37,125 nt of DNA from positions 1 to 37,125 of IMG/VR virus record IMGVR_UViG_3300048839_001882; one strand, 5' to 3'. This document shows, in pieces, positions 5,734 through 12,575 of the stretch. The position numbers and the translations under genes are program-made. This stretch comes from a virus. The first letter of the stretch is position 1, and every line of letters starts with the position of its first letter. The notes under the pieces are model-generated. The model was given only the letters and a program-made list of their open reading frames with translations, was not told the DNA's origin and did not search any database.

Positions 5734-6030
5734 ATGAATGGTTTGGATGGCATGAATGAGATGGACAAGATGGACGATCTGGAGAGCTTCGACGTGATCT
5801 TTGAGTTGGGAAAGGGTGAGGACATGGACGAGACGGACGATGGCGATGAGATGATGACCTTTATCTTGCTGGAGGACGTGCAGGCGGCGTTTGATGCGCT
5901 GCTGGAGGTTGTGGAGCGGGAGTGCGATTGGCGGTATGTGGACATGGTGCGGTCCGTGGCGGAGGACATCATGGAGATGTTGACGGGCGAGTGGCCGGAC
6001 GAGTCGGACGGGGAGATGGAGGTGGTCTGA
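5734..6030 (+). CDS. Small acidic protein of unknown function
   Basis: A 98-residue, strongly acidic and Met-rich protein (GLDGMNEMDKMDDLES, ETDDGDEMM). The C-terminal half contains helices AAFDALLEVVERECDW and DMVRSVAEDIMEMLTG. The ATG at 5734 is chosen over 5701 because GGGAG lies ~10 nt upstream. Small acidic phage proteins can be DNA mimics that block restriction or host enzymes. The charge fits, but nothing else here proves it. It ends TGATG, overlapping the next small gene. Confidence 0.55.
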   Translation: MNGLDGMNEMDKMDDLESFDVIFELGKGEDMDETDDGDEMMTFILLEDVQAAFDALLEVVERECDWRYVDMVRSVAEDIMEMLTGEWPDESDGEMEVV

Positions 6031-6137
6031 TGGACTGGTACGCGATCGTGTGGTCGGCGGTGGTGTTTATCGTCGCCATGGCCTGCGCGGTTATCTCGCT
6101 GCGGCCCGAGGGCGATGATAAGGATGATGAAGGATGA
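6030..6137 (+). CDS. 35-residue single-pass membrane microprotein A
   Basis: The start overlaps the preceding stop (TGATG). The peptide is MDWYAIVWSAVVFIVAMA followed by CAVISLRPEGDDKDDEG: one transmembrane helix and a short charged tail. It is the first of two tandem, similar microproteins; its stop overlaps the next start (ATGA at 6134-6137). Possible roles include holin-like, superinfection-exclusion or membrane-docking peptides. None can be assigned. Confidence 0.5.
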   Translation: MDWYAIVWSAVVFIVAMACAVISLRPEGDDKDDEG

Positions 6138-6238
6138 TATCGATTAGCGAGTGGGTGGCCTTCGTATTGGTTTGTGTGGTGTTGTCGGCGTGTTGCATCG
6201 GCCTGGTGGCGGTGGCGCGGCCGAAGGATGGCGAGTGA
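6134..6238 (+). CDS. 34-residue single-pass membrane microprotein B
   Basis: Read from the ATGA overlap at 6134: MISISEWVAFVLVCVVLSAC then CIGLVAVARPKDGE. It has the same plan as microprotein A: a short polar start, one hydrophobic helix containing Cys, then an R-P-acidic tail. This suggests tandem duplication. It is followed one base later by the next gene at 6240. Confidence 0.5.
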   Translation: MISISEWVAFVLVCVVLSACCIGLVAVARPKDGE

Positions 6239-6239
6239 G

Positions 6240-7055
6240 ATGAACGAGCAGTTGGATCGGATTGAGCGGATGCTGCGGGCGCAGCTGAAGGGCGAGGGTC
6301 ATCTGTGGTGGATCTCGGGGTTCGTATACGGGCAGACATCACGGGATGACTTGTTCATCATACTGTACCCGGCTGATGAGCGGCTGGTGGAGAAGGTAGT
6401 GCGGGTGTATCCGCATGATTTCAAGAAGCTGCCCACTTTCATCCGGACGGAGGGGATCGACGGTGGCGACACGGACGGGAACCCGAACAAGGAGCAGGCG
6501 CGGCGGAAGGGGATCTATCATGAGTGTCCGTTGTTCGAGATCGTGACGTTTGACGGGAAGGACACCCAGATGGGGAAGGAGCGACGGTTTGGGGATGTCG
6601 TCAGAGTGACGAACGCCGAGCGCCGAGCGCCGAGCACCGAGCGGGGAATTATGAATGACGAACGACAAGTGACGAATGGGAAGCAAGCGCCCACGCCCGC
6701 TTCGCCCGCCCAGCCACCGCCACCCCCACCGCCCGCGGCCGATGTAGAGCGGCCGGAGTTGCCGGACTATCGGGCGATGGCGGTGGGGGCGAAGACGGCC
6801 GGTGAGTTCGATTATGCGGCGTATATGGTCCTGCGGAATGGTCTGTATACCGAGGTGGAACGGATTACTCGAACGCGGGAGAGTCTGGTGCCGGCATGGC
6901 AGCCGGGGGAGCGGCCGAACGGGGCGATGCTGTCGGCGCTGGCGGTCTATCGGGACAAGCGGTCAGCGGCTGAGGGGCGTGGGGAGGCGGCCGGAGCAGC
7001 GCACAAGTTTGCGCGGCGGGAAGCGATGTCGGCTTATAACAAGGCGATTCGGTGA
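6240..7055 (+). CDS. Unknown two-domain early protein with Pro-rich and repeat-derived linker
   Basis: A 271-residue protein. Residues 1-118 form an N-terminal domain (GHLWWISGFVYGQTSRDD, LFIILYPADERLVEKV). Residues ~121-148 (RVTNAERRAPSTERG, MNDERQVTNG) translate another copy of the GACGAATGACGAA repeat. Residues ~150-167 are a poly-Pro linker. Residues ~168-271 form a helical C-terminal domain (EFDYAAYMVLRNGLYTEVER). The start at 6240 follows GAGTGAG; 6228 is an in-frame alternative. I recognise no family. The position among early genes with methylases suggests DNA metabolism or anti-host functions. Confidence 0.55.
   Translation: MNEQLDRIERMLRAQLKGEGHLWWISGFVYGQTSRDDLFIILYPADERLVEKVVRVYPHDFKKLPTFIRTEGIDGGDTDGNPNKEQARRKGIYHECPLFEIVTFDGKDTQMGKERRFGDVVRVTNAERRAPSTERGIMNDERQVTNGKQAPTPASPAQPPPPPPPAADVERPELPDYRAMAVGAKTAGEFDYAAYMVLRNGLYTEVERITRTRESLVPAWQPGERPNGAMLSALAVYRDKRSAAEGRGEAAGAAHKFARREAMSAYNKAIR
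6604..6683 (+). repeat. Iterated GACGAATGACGAA-type repeat, copy 3 (inside coding sequence)
   Basis: Words such as GTGACGAACGCCGAGCGCCG, AATTATGAATGACGAACGAC and GTGACGAATGGG run in frame through the gene at 6240 at its interdomain linker. Confidence 0.65.
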
Positions 7056-7085
7056 TAGATCGAAGGTCCATCGAGTGAGAGCAGG

Positions 7086-7124
7086 TGAAACAAGTGTGGA
7101 GAAATAGCACACTTGTTTCATTTT
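7086..7124 (+). terminator. Hairpin terminator or operator cluster after the first early operon
   Basis: A perfect 13-bp stem TGAAACAAGTGTG (7086-7098)/CACACTTGTTTCA (7108-7120) is followed by TTTT. The half-site TGAAACA recurs right after it (7124-7130), with a partial inverse TGTTT, so it could also be a multi-site operator. No promoter was found in the rest of the 120-bp gap. Confidence 0.65.
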
Positions 7125-7174
7125 GAAACATTGTTTATGCTATTGGTGGTAGCCAAGTGGTGAGAGGGAAAGAT

Positions 7175-7468
7175 ATGGATAGGCAACTGGTGGTGCGGGG
7201 GCTGGCGGTGTATGCAGTGGCAGTGGCGTTGACGGAGAAGCGTGGGCCGGGGGATGTTTTCCGGCGAGCGCGGACGTTGGTGATCGCCACATTCGGCGAG
7301 GAGAGCAGCGCGGCGGCCGGGGTGCAGTGCCCGATTTGCGCGTCGTTCTGGTTGGCTTGGCTGGTGCCGTTACTGCCGGGCTGGGTGGTAGAAGCGTTGG
7401 CGCTGGCGGGGATGACGGTGATGGTCGAGCGGCTGGCGCAGGGGCAGAAGCTGGAGATCTCCTTATGA
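7175..7468 (+). CDS. Small membrane protein resembling DUF1360
   Basis: A 97-residue protein with a hydrophobic N-terminal segment (LVVRGLAVYAVAVALTE) and a C-terminal membrane region. The latter begins with a Cys pair and aromatic, GVQCPICASFWLAW, and continues LVPLLPGWVVEALALAG. The CPxC-x3-W arrangement is like the CPYCLGxW motif of DUF1360 membrane proteins found in phage and bacterial genomes; their function is unknown. AGAGGGA lies before the ATG at 7175; a GTG at 7157 is less likely. Its stop overlaps the next start (ATGA). Confidence 0.55.
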   Translation: MDRQLVVRGLAVYAVAVALTEKRGPGDVFRRARTLVIATFGEESSAAAGVQCPICASFWLAWLVPLLPGWVVEALALAGMTVMVERLAQGQKLEISL

Positions 7469-7641
7469 TTGAGCCGGGACGGTATACGCTGGAGGAAGCG
7501 GCTGCGCTGGGCGTGTATGATGCGCTGAGCGGCCGTGTTTTGCCCCAGGAAGGGCTGATCATCTTCAAGGCGTGTAGTGGGGGATGTGGCTGCCGGAGCG
7601 AGGGGCAGGAGTGTTGGGTGTTCATACGGGTGCGGAGCTGA
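7465..7641 (+). CDS. 58-residue Cys-rich protein of unknown function
   Basis: The peptide contains YTLEEAAALGVYDALSGRV, LIIFKACSGGCGC and GQECWVFI: four Cys in a CxxxCxCx7C pattern that may bind zinc. The first part resembles a short helix-hairpin sequence. It overlaps both neighbours by 4 and 1 nt, strong evidence that it is translated. No family is recognised. Confidence 0.6.
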   Translation: MIEPGRYTLEEAAALGVYDALSGRVLPQEGLIIFKACSGGCGCRSEGQECWVFIRVRS

Positions 7642-8501
7642 TGGGCATTCCTGCGATGAGTGACACTGCGCCCACGCGGCCGGCGTTGCGGTATTACGGT
7701 GGGAAGTGGAATCTAGCGAGCTGGGTTTCGTCGTTCTTCCCACCGCACCGGGCGTATCTGGAACCGTGTATGGGCGCGGCGTCGGTGTTTTTGCAGAAGC
7801 GACCGGTGGAGGTGGAGGTGTTGAATGATGCCAACGGCCGGGTAGTGAACTTCTTCCGCCAGTTGCGCGACAATGGCGCAGAACTGATCCGGCGCATCGA
7901 GCTGACGCCCTGGGCTGAGGATGAGTATGGGTTGTGCAAAACAGCGACTGAGGATCCGGTGGAGGATGCGCGGCGGCTCTATGTGGCGTCGTGGCAGTCG
8001 GTGCATGGGGTAGGATCGGATCGGTCGGGCTGGCGCTGGGTGGCCGACCCGGACGGCCGACGGGGATTGTCGCCGTCGGCGGACTGGATCGCCCATGACC
8101 TGCATACGGTTGCCCAGCGCCTGCGGCGGGCACACATTTCTAATCGTGATGCGTTGAAGGCGATCCGGCGGATGGTGAGCCTTGATTCGTGTCTCATTTA
8201 CTTTGATCCGCCTTATACGCTGGAGAGTCGGACTCGTACGGATGGCTATGGCGCGTATGAAGTTTCGGAAGTATGGCACGAGGAGGCGGCCGAGTTGTTG
8301 CGCCGACATGCAGGTTATGTGGTGGTCAGCGGGTATGCTTCGCCGCTGTATGAGCGGTTGTATGAGCAGCATGGGTGGCGCCGGGTTGATCGGGCCTTCA
8401 GCGGCAACAGCGGTTCGTTGCGAACTGAATCGCTATGGCTGTCGCCTCGAGCGGATCGTGACTCGTTGCCGCTGTTTCGAGCGATGGGGAGGTCGTTGTG
8501 A
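7641..8501 (+). CDS. DNA adenine methylase, D12 class
   Basis: A 286-residue N6-adenine methyltransferase of the Dam/D12 class. Visible motifs in order are LRYYGGKWNLASWV (cofactor-side start, residues ~16-29), YLEPCMGAASVFLQK (SAM-binding motif I, ~39-53), VEVLNDANGRVVNFF (~57-72) and the catalytic IYFDPPYTLESRT (DPPY at 189-192). Full length fits the family (260-290). Phage enzymes of this type methylate phage DNA against host restriction or mark regulatory sites. The start overlaps the upstream stop by one base; Met6 (7656) is an alternative start. The stop overlaps the next start (GTGA). The target sequence cannot be read from the gene. Confidence 0.92.
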   Translation: MGIPAMSDTAPTRPALRYYGGKWNLASWVSSFFPPHRAYLEPCMGAASVFLQKRPVEVEVLNDANGRVVNFFRQLRDNGAELIRRIELTPWAEDEYGLCKTATEDPVEDARRLYVASWQSVHGVGSDRSGWRWVADPDGRRGLSPSADWIAHDLHTVAQRLRRAHISNRDALKAIRRMVSLDSCLIYFDPPYTLESRTRTDGYGAYEVSEVWHEEAAELLRRHAGYVVVSGYASPLYERLYEQHGWRRVDRAFSGNSGSLRTESLWLSPRADRDSLPLFRAMGRSL

Positions 8502-8836
8502 GTAGCTCATCAAGATTGCATCCGACGGCCGAGATGATGTACCGGTATATTGTCCGCTATAAGCGACGGTATGCGGGGGACAGTCCGAGCCGGCGGGAGA
8601 TTGCGAAGGCGCTGGGGCTGTCGTCGACGTCGATGGTGCAGCATTATTTGCGGGCGTTGGAGAAGGCGGGACGAATTGAGCGGCCGGAGTATGGGCAGGC
8701 GCGGCGGCTGGTGATACCGGGGGCGGAGTGGCGGTTTGAGGAAGCGCGCGTGGCTGGGGACGAGCCGCAAACGGAAGATGATGAGTCGATCGTCGATGAG
8801 GCCGAAAAAGAACTGGTTTCCCCAAAGATGGGGTAA
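8498..8836 (+). CDS. LexA-like winged-helix DNA-binding regulator without peptidase domain
   Basis: A 112-residue protein. Residues ~8-72 match the LexA N-terminal winged helix: TAEMMYRYIVRYKRRYAGDS, then SRREIAKALGLSSTSMVQHY as the helix-turn-helix, then LRALEKAGRIERPEYGQAR as the wing. The C-terminal 40 residues are acidic and lack the Ser-Lys self-cleavage domain, so it would be a stable regulator rather than an SOS-responsive one. GTG start overlapping the methylase stop. Three 11-bp direct repeats cover its stop codon and the next leader and could be its binding sites. Confidence 0.8.
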   Translation: MSSSSRLHPTAEMMYRYIVRYKRRYAGDSPSRREIAKALGLSSTSMVQHYLRALEKAGRIERPEYGQARRLVIPGAEWRFEEARVAGDEPQTEDDESIVDEAEKELVSPKMG

Positions 8837-8858
8837 AGGTGGGGTAAAGGTGGGGTGC
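8826..8858 (+). repeat. Three tandem 11-bp G-rich direct repeats
   Basis: AGATGGGGTAA, AGGTGGGGTAA and AGGTGGGGTGC follow one another with exact 11-bp phase, about one helical turn. They lie between the winged-helix gene and the ParB-MTase gene. Candidate operator or iteron-like site. Confidence 0.7.
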
Positions 8859-8877
8859 TTTCGGCACTAATTAAGCT

Positions 8878-10206
8878 ATGGACCAGAAACATAACATTAT
8901 TCCTGACCTTCTGTCGCTGGCGACACCGGTGGGTGAACTGCATCTTGATCCGGCTAATGCGCGGATGGGTCATCATTTGGAGCGAATTGCGGCCAGTCTG
9001 GCGCAATATGGCCAGCGCAAGCCAATTGTAGTCAATCGATCGGAAGGGAATAAGGTGGAGGCCGGGAACGGGATGCTGCAGGCGGCGCAGCAACTGGGCT
9101 GGTCTCATATCGCGGCCGTGTTTGTGGAGGAAGACGCCACGACGGCAGCCGCGTTTGGGATCGCTGACAATCGGCTCGCGGAATTATCGCAGTGGGATTT
9201 TGAGACGCTGCAGACGCTGATTGGCAGTATTGATCCTGACTTGGAGCTAGAAACAGGGTTTGGGGACGGTGAGCTGGAAGCGTTGTTGGAGGCGGCCAGG
9301 ATAGAGAGCGCTGATAGTGATCTCGAGGAGCCGGGCGACGCGGAGCCGCGATTCGATAGGGCTGAGGCTTTGGCCGAGGAGTGGGGTGTAGCGCCGGGTC
9401 AGATTTGGCGGCTGCCGAGCCGGGTCGAGGGCCAGGAGCATCGTCTTGCCTGTGGCGATTGCACGGACGCGGCCGTGGTTGAGCGGCTTATGGCCGGGAA
9501 GCGGGCGACGTTATTCGCGACTGATCCACCCTATCTGGTCGATTATGATGGCACGAATCACCCCCAGAGCTGGAAGGCATCGCCCAAAAAGCGACGGGTT
9601 GTGAACAAGGATTGGTCGGCTACCTACAAGGATTGGGATGCGGCCGGACAGGGGGAGGAGCTATACGACAGGTTTGTCGCCGTGGCTGTTGAGCACGCGA
9701 TTATCGAGGACGCGGCCTGGTACTGTTGGCACGCGAGCAGGCGGCAGGCGATGCTTGAGGAGGTGTGGGCGCGGCATGGGGCGTTTGTCCATCAGCAGAT
9801 TATCTGGTTTAAGGATCGGCCGGTGCTGACGCGCTCGTGGTATATGTGGCAGCATGAGCCGTGTTTCTTCGGATGGGTGAAGGGCAAGAAGCCACGGCGG
9901 GCAGTGGATGAGTGGATCGGCAGCGTCTGGGTTCACCCGACGCAAACGGCGTTTGAGAAAACGGATCATCCGACCTCCAAGCCGGTGCCGTTGTTTGAGA
10001 TCCCGATTCATCAGCATACTCTGGCTGGTGAGCTGTGTTACGAGCCGTTTTCGGGAAGTGGAACGCAGATCGTGGCGGCCGAGAATTTGGGGCGGCAATG
10101 TCGGGCGGTGGAAATTGCGCCCCCGTTTGTGGCTGTGGCACTGGATCGGTACTTTCGAGCGTTCGATATTCGCGGGGAGCTGATGGACGGAGAAGTCGAT
10201 GGGTGA
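8878..10206 (+). CDS. ParB-like domain fused to a beta-class DNA methyltransferase
   Basis: A 442-residue protein common in phages. Residues ~15-130 are a ParB/Srx-type domain: LDPANARMGHHLERIAASL, KPIVVNRSEGNKVEAGNGML, then FGIADNRLAELSQWD. The MTase half has the catalytic DPPY (216-219, FATDPPYLVDYDG) before the SAM-binding motif EPFSGSGTQIVAAENLGR (~389-406), with HPTSKPV between them. This order is typical of group beta N4-cytosine/N6-adenine enzymes. The likely role is protection of phage DNA. No Shine-Dalgarno is obvious before the ATG; the leader has G-rich repeats and a small GTGC/GCAC hairpin, so translation may be regulated. Confidence 0.92.
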   Translation: MDQKHNIIPDLLSLATPVGELHLDPANARMGHHLERIAASLAQYGQRKPIVVNRSEGNKVEAGNGMLQAAQQLGWSHIAAVFVEEDATTAAAFGIADNRLAELSQWDFETLQTLIGSIDPDLELETGFGDGELEALLEAARIESADSDLEEPGDAEPRFDRAEALAEEWGVAPGQIWRLPSRVEGQEHRLACGDCTDAAVVERLMAGKRATLFATDPPYLVDYDGTNHPQSWKASPKKRRVVNKDWSATYKDWDAAGQGEELYDRFVAVAVEHAIIEDAAWYCWHASRRQAMLEEVWARHGAFVHQQIIWFKDRPVLTRSWYMWQHEPCFFGWVKGKKPRRAVDEWIGSVWVHPTQTAFEKTDHPTSKPVPLFEIPIHQHTLAGELCYEPFSGSGTQIVAAENLGRQCRAVEIAPPFVAVALDRYFRAFDIRGELMDGEVDG

Positions 10207-10303
10207 GCTAGCGGTCGAAGTTGGCCAAGGCGTCATCTATGAGGGCGAGGAACTGAGTCTTGCCGCAGTTGAGGGTCTTTCAGTAAGTCATGGACAACTT
10301 TGA
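10199..10303 (+). CDS. 34-residue overlapping small protein
   Basis: MGELAVEVGQGVIYEGEELS then LAAVEGLSVSHGQL. The start overlaps the ParB-MTase stop by 8 nt, its own GGAG lies 6 nt upstream, and its stop lies inside the next gene (start 10290). The placement suggests translational coupling to the packaging operon. No family is recognised. Confidence 0.45.
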   Translation: MGELAVEVGQGVIYEGEELSLAAVEGLSVSHGQL

Positions 10304-11039
10304 GCAACGGGTACAGGCGGAGATCGCTCGTCTGGGCGAGCCGGAGTTTCCCATGGGGCGGGCGGCACGCCGACAGCGAACGGCAACGATTCGGGCGCTG
10401 GCGGAGGCGACGATGGCCGGCGTGGCCTGGACGGGCGAGAACGGGGTGCTGGGCTCCAAGCGCGATCGGCTAATAGTGAGTGAGAATACCTTCTATAGCA
10501 AGCCGTATTGGTACGCGAACCCGCTAACGCGAGAGGTAATTGAGAACGTCACGAATTTGTATCTGATGCGGGAGGCGGAAGAGAAGGAACGGGCCAGGCA
10601 GGAAAAGCGGGTCTGGTTGGAGAATAAGGAACTGGAGGCGGCCGAGAAACAGTTCAGTAAGGCTGATGATTTGCTGTCGCTACCGCACATTACCAAGAAA
10701 ACGAAGTCAGTGGATGGGGAGACGACCATCATTCTCGATCCGGCCAACGCGGCCATTTTCAACGCGGCCGTTAACCTGAACCTGAAGGGCAGTGACCTGG
10801 CGCGGCGGTCGCTGGCCTTGCCGACAGAGGTCAAGCGGTCGGAGTTAACCGGGGCGGAAGGCGGGGCGATTGCGCTGAGAAATGATGGGTTGGAAGAGGT
10901 AAGTGATGAGGAGCTACAACGCCGAATTGCCGCCCTCGCTGCCGGAGCGCTTGCGGCCGTCGGCGAGGGATACGCTGGTGAGTCAGTGGCGGGCGATGAG
11001 GCAGGGGCTACGGGCAACGATCCAGCGGGCGAGGTATAG
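10290..11039 (+). CDS. terS: Probable small terminase subunit
   Basis: A 249-residue protein placed directly before the large terminase. The N-terminus (FEQRVQAEIARL; RAARRQRTATIRALAEATM) is helical and basic and could be the DNA-recognition part. The middle is a charged coiled-coil-like helix (MREAEEKERARQEKRVWLEN), and the C-terminal 40 residues are Ala/Gly-rich. The assignment rests on position and general architecture, not on a clear motif. Its last 134 nt overlap the start of the large terminase gene in another frame, which is long for phage genes. Confidence 0.5.
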   Translation: MDNFEQRVQAEIARLGEPEFPMGRAARRQRTATIRALAEATMAGVAWTGENGVLGSKRDRLIVSENTFYSKPYWYANPLTREVIENVTNLYLMREAEEKERARQEKRVWLENKELEAAEKQFSKADDLLSLPHITKKTKSVDGETTIILDPANAAIFNAAVNLNLKGSDLARRSLALPTEVKRSELTGAEGGAIALRNDGLEEVSDEELQRRIAALAAGALAAVGEGYAGESVAGDEAGATGNDPAGEV

Positions 11040-11817
11040 GGGTATTGTGACGCCGGAGGTGGTGGCTGCGTTTGCGATGCTGCATATGCAGACAGATGAT
11101 GGGCTGCCGATTGCGCCGGCGGCGCATCATTGGCTGTGGTTGCAGCTTGTTTGTGATGTGGACATCAAGCGGCTGCTGATTGTGGCCACGCCGGAGAGCG
11201 CGAAGACAACGTGGATGATGGCGTATGCGGCGTGCCTGGTGGGGTTTCACCCAGAGTGGCCGGGAATTATCGCGGCGGTGAGCGGGCCGGTGGCAGAGAA
11301 GCGGAGTCTGTCGCTGCGGAACCTAGTGGAGTCGGCCGAGTTTGCGGAGACGTTCCCGGCCGTTCGGCCGGCAGCGGGCATGTCGTGGCGGGCACATGAG
11401 TGGAGTGTGGCGGAGGATGGACGGCCGCATGCGGGGCGGTTGCATCCGACGGTTTCTGCGTACGGTACGGGCGGTAGCATCACCGGCTCGCGGGCGCGGT
11501 GGCTGATCGCCGACGATATTCTGGATTACGACAACACCCGGACGCAGCATCAGCGGGATTTGGTGGACGCGTGGTTGCATACGTCGTTGCTGTCACGGGT
11601 GACGGCCGAGACGGGCATCGTCAGGATGATCGGGAATGCGTGGCATCATGATGACAGCCACGCTCGGTTGAGGCGCAGCGAGGGGTGGGTGATTTGCCAT
11701 ATCCCGCTGCTGAGCGACGGGCGTGAGGTGGCGGCGACGATCACGTATCCGGATGACTTTCGCGGCCGTCGGCTGGGGCAGCCAGTAGGGGCAGCGGGTA
11801 TCGGGACAGCAGGTTAG
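10906..11817 (+). CDS. terL: Large terminase, ATPase half (split TerL)
   Basis: A 303-residue protein carrying the packaging-motor ATPase. The Walker A-like LLIVATPESAKTTW lies at residues ~91-104, Walker B RWLIADDILDYD at ~199-210, and the coupling motif MIGNAWHHDD follows. These match TerL proteins of siphophages. The chain stops (TAG 11815-11817) just after the ATPase domain, and the nuclease half begins 2 nt later in another frame. The ATG at 10906 follows GAGG with 6-nt spacing; a GTG is at 10903. Either the motor is truly two-chain or a frameshift joins the halves. Confidence 0.88.
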   Translation: MRSYNAELPPSLPERLRPSARDTLVSQWRAMRQGLRATIQRARYRGIVTPEVVAAFAMLHMQTDDGLPIAPAAHHWLWLQLVCDVDIKRLLIVATPESAKTTWMMAYAACLVGFHPEWPGIIAAVSGPVAEKRSLSLRNLVESAEFAETFPAVRPAAGMSWRAHEWSVAEDGRPHAGRLHPTVSAYGTGGSITGSRARWLIADDILDYDNTRTQHQRDLVDAWLHTSLLSRVTAETGIVRMIGNAWHHDDSHARLRRSEGWVICHIPLLSDGREVAATITYPDDFRGRRLGQPVGAAGIGTAG

Positions 11818-11819
11818 CA

Positions 11820-12575
11820 ATGCAAACGTATCATTACACCGTTCATCGGAATGGCCCGGCTCTATGGCCGGAGCATAAGAGTCTTACAGAGATTCTTAAG
11901 CTCCAGGCGACAACGCCCAGCTTGATCTGGGAAGGTACGTATCAGGGCAATCCGACGCCGGCCGGTGGGTATGTATTTCGGCGGAAGTTCTGGAACGGGA
12001 AGAACCGATACGCGGCCGATGGGCATGATTTGCGCGGGTTGGTCGTGGCGCGTTTTCAAAGCTGGGATACTGCGGAAGAAGTGGGCGAATCCAATGCCTG
12101 GACGGCTTGCGTGACCGGGGAGATTATGCGGGATTACCGACTGGCGATCCGGCATATGTATCGGGCGCGGCTGACATTCGATGCGCTTCCGGCGACGATT
12201 GAGAGCCAGGCGCGGCAGTGGAATGGGGACGGATTGTTGCATGGGGTGGTGATTGAGGACAAGAGCAGCGGCAAGAGCGCGCAGCAGACGTTGCGAGTGA
12301 CGGCGCCGGAGTGGTTGCGGCCGTTGATCTCGCCTTACCGGCCGGTGGGCAGCAAGGAGGCGCGGGCCGGGGCGGCGGCGGTATGGTGTCGGAATGATAT
12401 GGTGTGGTTGCCGCATCCGGGGAATGAGGTTGGCTGGCTGATTGACTTCGAGGACGAGTTATTCACGTTTCCGCAGGGGGCGTTTGCGGACCAGGTGGAT
12501 GCGTTTTCGCAGTTGGTATTGTATAGCGAGAATTATTTGAGCGCCGGTTGGGAGGCGAAGGAAGGGAGAGGGTGA
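11820..12575 (+). CDS. terL: Large terminase, nuclease half (split TerL)
   Basis: A 251-residue protein. It begins with the segment that normally links ATPase and nuclease (ALWPEHKSLTEILKLQ, YQGNPTPAGG). It then carries the RNase H-like nuclease residues: Asp83 in FQSWDTAEE, Glu146-Asp147 in VVIEDKSSGKS, and Asp224/Asp227 in FADQVDAFSQ. Both halves keep all expected catalytic residues, so neither looks decayed. The start is TAGCAATG, with AGG 6 nt upstream, suitable for termination-reinitiation. The stop overlaps the portal GTG start (GTGA). Confidence 0.88.
   Translation: MQTYHYTVHRNGPALWPEHKSLTEILKLQATTPSLIWEGTYQGNPTPAGGYVFRRKFWNGKNRYAADGHDLRGLVVARFQSWDTAEEVGESNAWTACVTGEIMRDYRLAIRHMYRARLTFDALPATIESQARQWNGDGLLHGVVIEDKSSGKSAQQTLRVTAPEWLRPLISPYRPVGSKEARAGAAAVWCRNDMVWLPHPGNEVGWLIDFEDELFTFPQGAFADQVDAFSQLVLYSENYLSAGWEAKEGRG

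Noticed and set aside
8826-8858. G-quadruplex
   Set aside because: Only three GGGG runs are present and a fourth would have to come from GG, so a direct-repeat operator reading is simpler.
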